Below are positions 10,657 through 19,032 of a stretch of DNA of 64,000 nt, piece after piece. Position 1 is the first letter of the stretch; each line of letters begins with the position of its first letter. The stretch spans positions 1 to 64,000 of the forward strand of contig CALUVP010000120.1 in the NCBI GenBank assembly GCA_944324215.1. Direction: 5' to 3'. The notes under the pieces are model-generated. The model saw nothing but the letters and a program-made list of their open reading frames with translations, searched no databases and was not told where the DNA came from. The position numbers were made by a program, and so were the translations under genes. Source of the stretch: Candidatus Gastranaerophilales bacterium. GTDB taxonomy: Bacteria > Cyanobacteriota > Vampirovibrionia > Gastranaerophilales > Gastranaerophilaceae.

Positions 10657-11949
10657 ATGAAAACAACAATTGAAAAACAACCGGAAAATATTGTAAAAGT
10701 AGATATAGAAATACCAGCAAAAGATGCTGTAAATTATTATAATAACGCAGCAAAAAGACTTGCTCAATATGTAAATATTCCAGGTTTCAGAAAGGGAAAA
10801 GCTCCTAGAAATATAGTAGAACAGAATATTGGTGAAGATAGAATTAAGCACGAAGCATTAGAAAATGCCTTACCGAGAATTTTTTCAGAAGTTATAAAAG
10901 ACAACAATTTTGATGTTGTAGCTCAACCATATGTTGAATCATATGATTACAAGATTGGTGAAGACTTAAAAATAGTTGCTAAAATAGAATTGAGACCAGA
11001 AGTTATATTGGGGCAATATAAAGGATTAAATATTGATATTGAAGGTCATAAAATTCCGGAAGATGCTTTACAAAAATCTATTGATGGTTTATTAGAACAG
11101 CACGCATCATCAATTATAATAACTGATAGAAAGACTATAGATACAGATACAATCGTTTTTGATTTTGAAGGTTTTTCAAATGGAGAGAAAATTGAGCATG
11201 GTGATGCTAAAAACTTTACATTAGATTTGGCACATTCAAGCTTTATTCCAGGCTTTGCAGAACAACTTGTAGATAGACCGTTAGGTGAAGAGTTCGAAAT
11301 TAATGTAACTTTTCCAGAAAATTATCATGAAAAGAAATTAGCTGGGCAGCCTGCTGTATTTAAGTGCAAGATAAATGAAATTAAATCAAAAGTTCTTCCA
11401 GAATTAACTGATGAATTTGTTCAGAAAATTGGTCCTTTCAAAACTGTTGAAGAGTTGAGGTCTGATATTCAAAAGTATTTGGATAATCAAAAGGCTGATA
11501 TTGATAGAATTAATACAGAAAAAGCTCTTTTTGAAAAAGTAAGTAGTGATGCAAAAGTTGAAATTCAGCAATCAATGATAGATAGAGAAGCTGATCAATT
11601 GCTCGAAGAATATAAACAAAAACTTTCAATGCAAGGTTTTACTTGGGAACAGGCTTTGGAAGCTCAAGGGTACGATGAAATTATGAAAAGTCTTAAGGAA
11701 GATGCTGCCGTTAGAGTAAAGAATTCTCTTGTTATTGATAAGATTGCCAAGGAAGAAAAAATAGAAGTTTCACAAGCAGAATTTGGTGCAAAATTATCAG
11801 AATTAAGTAAGATGTATCAAATTGATACGAATACTATGATAAAGCAACTTTCTCAAACTCCTGGTGTGTTTAACGCTATTTCACATCAAGCTTTAAATGA
11901 AAAAGTTACACAATTCTTAGCTGATAATAATACAGTTAATATAAAGTAA
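10657..11949 (+). CDS. tig: Trigger factor, ribosome-associated chaperone
   Basis: Trigger factor binds near the peptide exit tunnel of the ribosome and assists folding of new chains. At 430 aa the length is typical. The ribosome-binding signature GFRKGKAPRNIVEQ lies near residues 42-55. A central FKBP-type prolyl isomerase region follows (about 145-235, with SFIPGFAEQLVDRPLGEEF), then the helical C-terminal arms. GAGGG precedes the ATG. The gene stands alone between two terminators, so it is probably monocistronic; in many bacteria clpP and clpX follow it, but not here. Confidence 0.96.
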   Translation: MKTTIEKQPENIVKVDIEIPAKDAVNYYNNAAKRLAQYVNIPGFRKGKAPRNIVEQNIGEDRIKHEALENALPRIFSEVIKDNNFDVVAQPYVESYDYKIGEDLKIVAKIELRPEVILGQYKGLNIDIEGHKIPEDALQKSIDGLLEQHASSIIITDRKTIDTDTIVFDFEGFSNGEKIEHGDAKNFTLDLAHSSFIPGFAEQLVDRPLGEEFEINVTFPENYHEKKLAGQPAVFKCKINEIKSKVLPELTDEFVQKIGPFKTVEELRSDIQKYLDNQKADIDRINTEKALFEKVSSDAKVEIQQSMIDREADQLLEEYKQKLSMQGFTWEQALEAQGYDEIMKSLKEDAAVRVKNSLVIDKIAKEEKIEVSQAEFGAKLSELSKMYQIDTNTMIKQLSQTPGVFNAISHQALNEKVTQFLADNNTVNIK

Positions 11950-11967
11950 AAAATACCTGATAGAAAA

Positions 11968-12000
11968 AATAAGAGCTTTTATAAGCTCTTATTTTTTTTT
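11968..12000. terminator. Bidirectional terminator between tig and the DUF3326 gene
   Basis: AATAAGAGCTT and AAGCTCTTATT form a perfect stem around a short loop, followed by nine T on the plus strand and preceded by an A-run that gives a T-run on the minus strand. It overlaps the last codons (KNKSL) and stop of the minus-strand gene, so part of the hairpin is coding. Confidence 0.85.
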
Positions 12001-12953
12001 GCAAAAAGTTCCTCAAAAACTTCTAAGTACGTATTTCTAATTATACATTTTTTATAAAATTTTTCAGGTGTAATGTCCAATACTGTTTTATTTTCTTTTA
12101 TTGCAAAAACAGGTTTATTATGTTTAAGCATTTGTAAAACAGGAATATTCCCTATAGAGTTATATGGAACTACAAGATAATCCAACTCACTAATTTTATA
12201 TTTACCATAATTGACTGGAACTATTTTAGGGGCGTTACTTAGTCCAATCAATATACAAGGTAAAAATGTTGGAGTGATGTATTCTGCAGAACATCTTGAA
12301 TCCACAATATCAGTAGAAATTGTTATATCACTAAAAGCAGGCGCATGAGCACACGGAACTTTAAATTCCATCGATATAAAATGTGATATTATAGCTTCTA
12401 CTCCCCCTACAGGATCTACCCCAATTCCATTAGCATAATCAACTCCTTGTTCTTCTGGGAAATGGCAAACTATTGCTAGTGCTTCAGCCCCTCTATTTAA
12501 CAAGTTGCTCGCTGCCTTTCTTAGGGTATCCAGATTTTTAACGTTTCCCGTAGATGCGCCGGAGTTATCTATAAAAAATTCTATTCCAACATTTTCATTT
12601 GTTATTTCATAATCGCATACATCAATTCCATAAACAGTTTTTACGGCATTTATAGTATTTATATGTACGTTAAAAACATTTTTGGGAATTGATTTATCGA
12701 AAATAACTCCAATTTTGTTATTGATAGAAGGTTTTAATTCAATATTACCCTTAAAAAATTCATCAAGTGTATATCCCTCAACATAAAGCATATTATCAGT
12801 AATTCCTGAAAAACAGGCAGCATTAACAACGTTTGGATTCACTATAAGCCTGCTCTTTGAAGCAAATTTTCTTGCCCAAAAGCTAGCATCTCCTGCAAAA
12901 CCTCCTATTGATGCTCCTATTCCTGTAGGTATAATAAATGCTCCTGTAATCAT
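11979..12953 (-). CDS. DUF3326 family protein
   Basis: The 324-aa product begins ITGAFIIPTGIGASIGGFAGDA and continues with NPNVVNAACFS and MLYVEGYTLDEF. This is the N-terminal pattern of DUF3326, a family found mainly in Cyanobacteria and plastid-bearing eukaryotes. Its biochemical role is unknown to me. There are no membrane segments or signal peptide. The ATG has no ribosome binding site. Instead, a consensus -10 box (TATAAT) ends seven bases before the ATG with a TTGCAA -35 box at 17 bases, so the mRNA is probably leaderless. The promoter region is shared with the divergent CorC-type gene. Confidence 0.85.
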   Translation of the reverse strand: MITGAFIIPTGIGASIGGFAGDASFWARKFASKSRLIVNPNVVNAACFSGITDNMLYVEGYTLDEFFKGNIELKPSINNKIGVIFDKSIPKNVFNVHINTINAVKTVYGIDVCDYEITNENVGIEFFIDNSGASTGNVKNLDTLRKAASNLLNRGAEALAIVCHFPEEQGVDYANGIGVDPVGGVEAIISHFISMEFKVPCAHAPAFSDITISTDIVDSRCSAEYITPTFLPCILIGLSNAPKIVPVNYGKYKISELDYLVVPYNSIGNIPVLQMLKHNKPVFAIKENKTVLDITPEKFYKKCIIRNTYLEVFEELFAKKNKSL

Positions 12954-12960
12954 AGTCTTA

Positions 12961-13012
12961 ATTATAATATGGGTATACTATTATTGCAAAATAATCTACA
13001 GTATTGTAAAAT
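12961..13012. promoter_or_regulatory. Divergent promoter pair sharing one palindromic -35 hexamer
   Basis: TTGCAA at 12984-12989 is its own reverse complement. Leftwards, a 17-base spacer leads to TATAAT (ATTATA on the plus strand, 12961-12966), seven bases before the DUF3326 ATG. Rightwards, another 17-base spacer leads to TAAAAT (13007-13012), 32 bases before the CorC-type ATG. Both arms therefore have ideal spacing from the same hexamer. A second possible rightward -10 (TATAAT at 13019-13024) lacks a -35 box at the right distance. Confidence 0.5.
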
Positions 13013-13044
13013 TATATGTATAATTATAAGGCATAAGAGAGGAA

Positions 13045-14388
13045 ATGGGTTTAACAGATTTTTTTATAAATATATTTGTAATTTTATTTTTACTATTTGT
13101 AAACGCTTTTTTTGTAGCTGCAGAATTTTCACTTGTAAAAGTTAGAAAGACTCGATTAGAACAATTATCTAATGAGGGAAATGCAAATGCAAAAAAGGCT
13201 TTGAAGTTAGTGAATGATGTAAATAGAATGCTTGCAGCTGCGCAATTGGGTGTAACAATAGCAAGTATTGCGTTAGGTTGGGTTGCAGAATCTACTATCG
13301 TCCAAATTATTGAGCCGGTAATAGGATTTGTTGTTTCTTCATACAGTTCTCTCTCGGCTCATATAATAGCCGTACCTATATCTTTTGTTTTAGTTACTTA
13401 TTTTCACGTACTTTTAGGTGAGCAATTGCCGAAATGTATATCTTTGAGGCATCCTGAAACGTTATCATTGTTAATTGCTCCGCCTATGGATATGTTTATA
13501 ACTCTTTTAAAACCTTTTGTATTGTTATTAGAAGTTTCCGGTAATAAAATACTAGCAGCTTGTCATGCAAATTCCGAGGACGCTTCTTTAGTACATTCAA
13601 CTGAGGAATTGGATATGCTTGTTGATGCTAGTTATAATGAGGGAGTTTTAAATGAAACTGAAGCTGAGATGCTCCATAATATGTTTAAATTTTCAGATTT
13701 AATGGCTAAGCAAGTTATGATTCCTCGAACAGATATGGTTTGCATTCCGAATGATATCTCTTATGATGAGTTGAATAAGGCTGCAATGGATAATCAGTAT
13801 ACTAGATATCCAGTTTATGAAGATAATATTGATAAAATTTTAGGTTTTATTCATGTAAAAGATTTGTATTCAATGGCGATGACACATGAGAATTATTCTA
13901 TAAATAAACTTATAAGACCATTAATACTAGTTCCAGAAACCATGACTCTGGATAATTTGATTATAGAGTTTAAAAAACGTCACTGTCAGATAGCAGTTGT
14001 AATAGATGAATTCGGTGGAACATCCGGACTCATAACTTTAGAAGATGTGCTTGAAGAAATTATTGGTGATGTTCAGGATGAATTTGATGAAGATACAGAA
14101 GCAAATATAAAGGAAATAGGTGAAAACACATATATAGCAAATGCTATGATGCGAATTGATGAATTCGTAGAGTTTTTTAATCTGAAAGAATCTCAGTTTG
14201 ATGAAGATGATGTTGATACAATTGCAGGTCTTGTCGTAAAGCTATTGGGAAGAATTGCTGAAGTAGAGGATACAGTAACATTCAATGGCTTGACTTTCAC
14301 AGTAAAAGAAACTGATGGGGCAAGAATTACGAAATTACAGATTTACAGAGAACCTCAAATTGAGCAAGAAGATTCCGAAGAAGCGTAA
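13045..14388 (+). CDS. CNNM/CorC-type membrane protein (HlyC/CorC family)
   Basis: The 447-aa protein has the architecture DUF21/CNNM membrane domain (about residues 1-180, several hydrophobic segments, starting with NAFFVAAEFSLVKVRKTRLEQL), paired CBS domains (about 215-335, MIPRTDMVCIP and VVIDEFGGTSGLITLEDVLEEIIGDVQDE), and a C-terminal CorC/HlyC domain (about 350-435). Members are implicated in magnesium or cobalt export or homeostasis; the exact substrate cannot be read from sequence. The AGAGAGG ribosome binding site lies unusually close to the ATG (2-3 bases). It is divergent from the DUF3326 gene. Confidence 0.9.
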   Translation: MGLTDFFINIFVILFLLFVNAFFVAAEFSLVKVRKTRLEQLSNEGNANAKKALKLVNDVNRMLAAAQLGVTIASIALGWVAESTIVQIIEPVIGFVVSSYSSLSAHIIAVPISFVLVTYFHVLLGEQLPKCISLRHPETLSLLIAPPMDMFITLLKPFVLLLEVSGNKILAACHANSEDASLVHSTEELDMLVDASYNEGVLNETEAEMLHNMFKFSDLMAKQVMIPRTDMVCIPNDISYDELNKAAMDNQYTRYPVYEDNIDKILGFIHVKDLYSMAMTHENYSINKLIRPLILVPETMTLDNLIIEFKKRHCQIAVVIDEFGGTSGLITLEDVLEEIIGDVQDEFDEDTEANIKEIGENTYIANAMMRIDEFVEFFNLKESQFDEDDVDTIAGLVVKLLGRIAEVEDTVTFNGLTFTVKETDGARITKLQIYREPQIEQEDSEEA

Positions 14389-14491
14389 AGTGTTAAATTT
14401 TGTAAAAATTTTTCAGTAATATGAAATTTTGTTCTTACAGTTAACTTTATATAAATATAGTGTGTAATAGTTAGTATTGTAAGGATAATAT

Positions 14492-15184
14492 ATGTCATCA
14501 GGTATTGCAATAGCTTCATTTATGCCATCCATTGTCTCTAGCGGAATATTCTCTTCAAGAAGAGCTAATTCAGGGGCTGATGCTTTGTCTCAGAGTAATC
14601 CGTTTGTAGCTGCAATGAATATGGATATAGCTGGAGGTCAAGTGTTAAATGCTGCCAAAGGAATGTCTGCTATTGCAAAAGAGTCAAAAAGTTCTATAGC
14701 TACGGGTTTTACTAGTGCAGAAGAGTCTATAAAGGCTTTAACTAAAGGAGATAAATTATTAAATGGTTTAGGCAAAGTTCTAAATTTTACTTCCAATTAT
14801 ATAAACCCTTTAATTACTGCCACTGGTGCTGTAAAAGTTTTAACTGCTGATGACAAAAAAGAAGCTGCTATTAAGGAAGGTTTAGGACTGGGCACTATGT
14901 TTGCATTTGAAGCTGCTGCAAAAAGAATTTTAGGTATGCCTTCTATAAAACAAGTGGATGGAAAACGTATTGCTATAGAAAAAGAAGCTCTGTATAAAAA
15001 GAATCCTTTCATTGAAAAACAGGCTGATGCATTAAAAGAATTTTGCAACACCAGATCTTTTTGTAATAAATCATTAAAATTCTTGCCTGGAGTATTAAAA
15101 GGTTTAGGTTTTGTTTCTGCATCTATTATGGGTTACAAATTGGGTTCAGAGGTTGCTAACGTAATTGTAGATGAAAGACCATAA
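14492..15184 (+). CDS. Unknown protein, 230 aa, lineage-specific
   Basis: I recognise no domain. AAGGA lies 9 bases before the ATG. The protein is rich in Ala, Gly, Ser and Lys, has no cleavable signal peptide, and has moderately hydrophobic stretches near residues 75-90 and 200-220 (GVLKGLGFVSASIMGYKLG) that could associate with membranes. Its stop is one base from that of the convergent gene at 15186. Its make-up resembles the unknown proteins at 24509 and 40480, which also carry Gly/Ala-rich hydrophobic segments. Confidence 0.75.
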   Translation: MSSGIAIASFMPSIVSSGIFSSRRANSGADALSQSNPFVAAMNMDIAGGQVLNAAKGMSAIAKESKSSIATGFTSAEESIKALTKGDKLLNGLGKVLNFTSNYINPLITATGAVKVLTADDKKEAAIKEGLGLGTMFAFEAAAKRILGMPSIKQVDGKRIAIEKEALYKKNPFIEKQADALKEFCNTRSFCNKSLKFLPGVLKGLGFVSASIMGYKLGSEVANVIVDERP

Positions 15185-15185
15185 A

Positions 15186-16040
15186 CTATTTTATATTTGT
15201 AATCTTTCCATTTTCTCTGTATAAAGTTTGAAAAATAGACTGGGAACGTCTGTAATTATTTATTGTTGCTTCCAATGAGGCATTTATTGTCCAATATATA
15301 ACAGGAATCGAAACAGTAATAGTCAATACTGCTACAATTACATGCTTAATAACAGTATTTATTACTTTAAATCGATGTTTTGTAATAGCTATATCATCTT
15401 GTTCTTTTAATATTTTATTAATAAGATTTTTTCTTTCTTTTATTGTTAAACTATCAATAAATTCAACATTCTCAGGCGCTATGTAAATTACATATTTTGA
15501 ATATTTTATATTTCCGTCAAGTAGATCAAGGCTATCATTATAATTTTTTTGCGTTTGCGTTAACTTACGCTCAGAAATATTTCCCTCTGAAATTTTTTCT
15601 ATATTTTCATCATTACTAGACCCTTCTGAGCTTTCTGAAAAAGCTGCGTTACTTATTGTTTCTTCGGCTTCCGTATGTTGTTTGTTATCACCGCTTTCTT
15701 TTTGCTTATTAAGTTTTGCCTTATACTTTTTTATAAAATTGTCATCAAAATTTTTATCAATGTCCAGATCTTTTGGTGCGGAATTAATTTTTTCATTATC
15801 CGGTGTCTCACTTGCTTTGTTTAAAGAAGTATTTTCTTCTTTATTTTCAGGCTCTTCAAAAAGAGTAACATCGTCATTGAGGTCAAAATTTGTGCTTGTA
15901 CTTTTATTTAATGATATAGCTTCTTGTGACAATTTTTGTTGAAGCTGTTCTATCAATTCTGGAGAGATATCTTCATTAAGAGAAGCTAATTCGTTTATAT
16001 CAATTGAATCTTTATCATTAAATACGTTTTTATCAGCCAT
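15186..16040 (-). CDS. Unknown protein with acidic N-terminal region and one C-terminal membrane segment
   Basis: The 284-aa protein has a long, polar, low-complexity N-terminal region rich in Asp, Glu, Asn and Ser (about residues 1-170). A basic stretch follows, then a single strong membrane helix near residues 235-255 (VIVAVLTITVSIPVIYWTI) and a short tail. No family is recognised. The topology suggests a tail-anchored or single-pass protein with a large disordered cytoplasmic part. It is divergent from the sugar-kinase gene; both starts are preceded by the same 11-base leader element. Confidence 0.75.
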   Translation of the reverse strand: MADKNVFNDKDSIDINELASLNEDISPELIEQLQQKLSQEAISLNKSTSTNFDLNDDVTLFEEPENKEENTSLNKASETPDNEKINSAPKDLDIDKNFDDNFIKKYKAKLNKQKESGDNKQHTEAEETISNAAFSESSEGSSNDENIEKISEGNISERKLTQTQKNYNDSLDLLDGNIKYSKYVIYIAPENVEFIDSLTIKERKNLINKILKEQDDIAITKHRFKVINTVIKHVIVAVLTITVSIPVIYWTINASLEATINNYRRSQSIFQTLYRENGKITNIK

Positions 16041-16041
16041 G

Positions 16042-16120
16042 CATAACTCTCTATTTATTTTTATAGTATGATTATATTATATATGAGATTTTATAATAAG
16101 GCAATCAAAAGAGAGTTATG
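16042..16120. promoter_or_regulatory. Divergent intergenic region with mirrored AGAGAGTTATG leaders
   Basis: The 11-mer AGAGAGTTATG occurs at 16110-16120 on the plus strand and at 16042-16052 on the minus strand, just before the starts of the two divergent genes. In each case the ATG inside it opens a tiny frame (ATG plus two or three codons) that stops just after the ATG of the real gene, out of frame with it. The core between is AT-rich and must hold both promoters. The same 11-mer supplies the ribosome binding site and start of the glycosyltransferase gene at 42458, so it is also a favoured initiation sequence. Confidence 0.35.
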
Positions 16121-16122
16121 AA

Positions 16123-17154
16123 ATGCAGGTAGACAGAAATAAACTGATAAATACAATTAGAGATTTGCAAAAAGCAAAAATCCTGGTAATAGGTGATATG
16201 GCACTTGATGAAATGGTCTACGGAAATACAGAGCGTATTTCTAGGGAGGCGCCTGTTTTGATACTGCAGCATACTCATACAAAATATATTCTAGGTGGTG
16301 CTTCTAATGCAGCTCACAATGTTGCTGATATTAATAATGGAAAAGTAAAGGTAATAGGTATAGTTGGTGATGATTACCAAGCTCAGGATTTAAAGAATGC
16401 TTTTGAGAAAGCTCTCATCGACTGTTCTTCTCTTGTTGTTGACAAAGAAAGAAAAACCATTACAAAAACGAGAATTTCTGGCTCTTGTTCTCATTCAATA
16501 ACTCAGCAAATCGTAAGAATTGATAGACAAACTAATTCTCCTTTGTCTCTTGAAACTGAAAATAAACTAATTTCTGAGATAGAAAAGCTTATACCAGAGT
16601 GCGATGCTGTAATAATATCCGATTATCATGTTGGGACTTTATCTGAAAATATAATAAGGACTGTGATACACTGCGCGAATAAATGTAAAAAGAAAGTAGT
16701 TGTTGATGCTCAGAAGAATTTAGATAAATATTATGGTGTAACGTCTATGACTCCAAACTTGCCGGATACACAAAAGCATGTGGGCTTCAACTTAAAGACA
16801 AAAGATGATTTTAAGAAGGCTGGTAGTATTTTGCTGGAACAGTCGGGAGCAGAAGCTATCTTAATCACTTGTGGTTCTGATGGAATGGTAGTAATAGATA
16901 ATAATTCTCGTTATACGCATATTCCAGTGTTTAATAAAGCGGAAGTTTTTGATGTTACGGGTGCTGGCGATACAGTTACAGCTTTGTATACGTTGGCTCT
17001 AGCTTGTGGGGCAGAACCTGTTTTAGCTGCTATTATAGGTAATATTGCAGCTGGTATTGTCATTAAACAATTCGGTTGTGCAACAACATCTATTGATGAA
17101 ATTATAGATTCTATACCAGAAAGAATAGATTTAGATGAAGGAGAGTCATTGTGA
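16123..17154 (+). CDS. rfaE1: PfkB-family sugar kinase, heptose-7-phosphate kinase-like (RfaE1/HldE kinase domain)
   Basis: The 343-aa protein matches the kinase domain of RfaE/HldE, which phosphorylates D-glycero-D-manno-heptose 7-phosphate on the way to ADP-heptose for lipopolysaccharide. Family features are KILVIGDMALDEMVYG near residue 20, the ERISREAPVLIL block, GGASNAAHNVA near 65, and the PfkB signature DVTGAGDTVTAL near 278 with the catalytic Asp. The nucleotidyltransferase half of HldE is absent, so this is the split type. It overlaps the next gene by four bases (GTGA), and the operon continues to an O-antigen ligase. Confidence 0.85.
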   Translation: MQVDRNKLINTIRDLQKAKILVIGDMALDEMVYGNTERISREAPVLILQHTHTKYILGGASNAAHNVADINNGKVKVIGIVGDDYQAQDLKNAFEKALIDCSSLVVDKERKTITKTRISGSCSHSITQQIVRIDRQTNSPLSLETENKLISEIEKLIPECDAVIISDYHVGTLSENIIRTVIHCANKCKKKVVVDAQKNLDKYYGVTSMTPNLPDTQKHVGFNLKTKDDFKKAGSILLEQSGAEAILITCGSDGMVVIDNNSRYTHIPVFNKAEVFDVTGAGDTVTALYTLALACGAEPVLAAIIGNIAAGIVIKQFGCATTSIDEIIDSIPERIDLDEGESL

Positions 17155-17699
17155 AAAATTTATTTGGTAAATTCAACATTGTAGATATCATCATAATATT
17201 AGGTGTAATAATTGCATTGTTTGTTGGCGTAATAACTACAAAACATTTTAGACAAACTGCTGACAAACAAATCGAGGCAACATCACCAATAACCTTTCAG
17301 GTATTTCTAAGAGGTGTAACTGTAACAGGAAATGAATTTCCTATAAAATCAAATGGTTCTACTTTTATAACTATAAGGAATGTGCCATATACTGAATTAA
17401 AAGTTTTAGACGTAACTTCTAGTGAGCGACAGACAGCGATTCCAAGTTCAAAGGTTAAGGAACAATATATTCTAATAAAGGATCCTGCTCAACCTGCAAT
17501 ATATGATGCTATTATAACAATTACTGATGTTGCTAAGATAACAAAAGATGGTGCTGTTGTTGGTGGGAATAAAATAAAAATGGGATTACCGGTTACTTTA
17601 GAAGGAAACAACTATAAGTTTAACGGAACAATATCTGATGTTCGTGTAACAACAAAATCAGGCGTTAATGATTCCAGTGCAAATAATTTAGTTGGTTAA
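17151..17699 (+). CDS. DUF4330 family membrane-anchored protein
   Basis: The 182-aa protein has one N-terminal membrane segment (about residues 10-28, VDIIIILGVIIALFVGVI) followed by a beta-rich extracytoplasmic domain. The order and pattern match DUF4330, a family seen mostly in Cyanobacteria, of unknown function. GTG is the start, overlapping the stop of the kinase gene by four bases, so translation is coupled. Its place between a heptose kinase and an O-antigen ligase suggests a role in envelope polysaccharide, which is inference from context only. Confidence 0.75.
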   Translation: MKNLFGKFNIVDIIIILGVIIALFVGVITTKHFRQTADKQIEATSPITFQVFLRGVTVTGNEFPIKSNGSTFITIRNVPYTELKVLDVTSSERQTAIPSSKVKEQYILIKDPAQPAIYDAIITITDVAKITKDGAVVGGNKIKMGLPVTLEGNNYKFNGTISDVRVTTKSGVNDSSANNLVG

Positions 17700-17716
17700 T
17701 AATATCGGGGTGGAAA

Positions 17717-18985
17717 ATGTTGCTAAATAACCTTCTATTTGTTTTGCAAAATTTATTAAAGCCAATATATGACAAAAGTTTTTTTCTAAAAACGATAGAC
17801 TGGTTTATAGGTCTAAATATTTTTTTAGTAATATTTATGTCTGCTATAGCACAGTCAGATTTTATCGGTTATTTTGCAATATTTGCAATTCTTTTGACAG
17901 CAATAAAACTGGTTACGAAACCCGGTGAAAAGTTTGAATTAACTCTTTCAGATAAATTTATATTATTATATTTTATTTTTGTCATAATAAGTGTTGCAGG
18001 TTCGAGTTTATTTTATCTGAGTTTGAAAGGCTTTTTTAAGACCTTAACTTACCTGGGATTTTATGTATCACTTATTCATTATTTTAAGGATAACAAAGAT
18101 AAGATAAAGTATATTTTCATTGCATATGCTCTTTGTCTTTCATATGAAATTACAGTGGCTTTTTTGCAAAATTTTTCATCAGTAGGAGAAATTTCAGGTT
18201 GGCAAGATACTTCAAGATTAAATCCGGAAGAAGTTATGACACGCGTATACGGTACGTTAAAACCCTATAATCCTAACTTGTTTGGAGGTTATTTACTTGC
18301 ATTATTACCCTCTTTTATCGCTTTACCTAAAAAATTAAGAATTTGGTCAATAATAGGAGCTGTCGGTACAATAATTGCTATTGTGATGACTGCTTGCAGA
18401 GGCTCTTATATAGGATTATTTTTTGAATTAATTATTTTAGTGCTTGTTACGTATAAGAAGTTAAAACCAGCTTATAAAAAAGCCTTTTTAACATTTTCTG
18501 CAATTCTTTTTTCTGTAGCAACATTTATTGTGTTTTCGTTATCTGCTTTACGCTCTAGAATATTTTCTATTTTTGCTATGCGTGGAGATAGTTCTAATTC
18601 TTTTAGATTTAATGTCTATCATTCTTGTATTGATATGTTCAAAGATAATTGGTTATTGGGAATTGGGGTTGGAAACCAAAACTTTAGAGAAATTTACGGT
18701 TTATATATGAAAACCGGATTTGATGCATTGAGTGCTTATAATATTTATCTTGAAATTGCAGTCGAAAGTGGTATTTTTGCATTAATTTCATTTGTATGCT
18801 TCTTGGCCGTATTAATCAAAAATGCTATGAAAAACTTGAATTCAGTATATGTTTTAGCTGCCACTATTTCTATAATAGGAATACTAATTCACGGGATTGT
18901 TGATACTGTATTTTTCAGACCACAAATACAATTTGCTTTTTGGACAATGGTCGGAATTATAAGAGTCATTTGCTATACAGCTTAA
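17717..18985 (+). CDS. O-antigen ligase family membrane protein (WaaL/Wzy/IctB-like)
   Basis: The 422-aa protein is highly hydrophobic with about ten membrane segments. The larger periplasmic loop holds the family-typical region from LKPYNPNLFGGYL to TACRGSYIGLFFELI, and later FRFNVYHSCIDMFKDNWLLGIGVGNQNF. These match the Wzy_C/O-antigen ligase family, whose members join polysaccharide to lipid A core or polymerise O-units. The cyanobacterial protein IctB, once called a bicarbonate transporter, belongs to the same family. Its operon with a heptose kinase favours the ligase role. Confidence 0.85.
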   Translation: MLLNNLLFVLQNLLKPIYDKSFFLKTIDWFIGLNIFLVIFMSAIAQSDFIGYFAIFAILLTAIKLVTKPGEKFELTLSDKFILLYFIFVIISVAGSSLFYLSLKGFFKTLTYLGFYVSLIHYFKDNKDKIKYIFIAYALCLSYEITVAFLQNFSSVGEISGWQDTSRLNPEEVMTRVYGTLKPYNPNLFGGYLLALLPSFIALPKKLRIWSIIGAVGTIIAIVMTACRGSYIGLFFELIILVLVTYKKLKPAYKKAFLTFSAILFSVATFIVFSLSALRSRIFSIFAMRGDSSNSFRFNVYHSCIDMFKDNWLLGIGVGNQNFREIYGLYMKTGFDALSAYNIYLEIAVESGIFALISFVCFLAVLIKNAMKNLNSVYVLAATISIIGILIHGIVDTVFFRPQIQFAFWTMVGIIRVICYTA

Positions 18986-19032
18986 TCAATTGCATTTTTC
19001 ATGAACTATTCTTTTTCTTTCAATTTTGCAAT

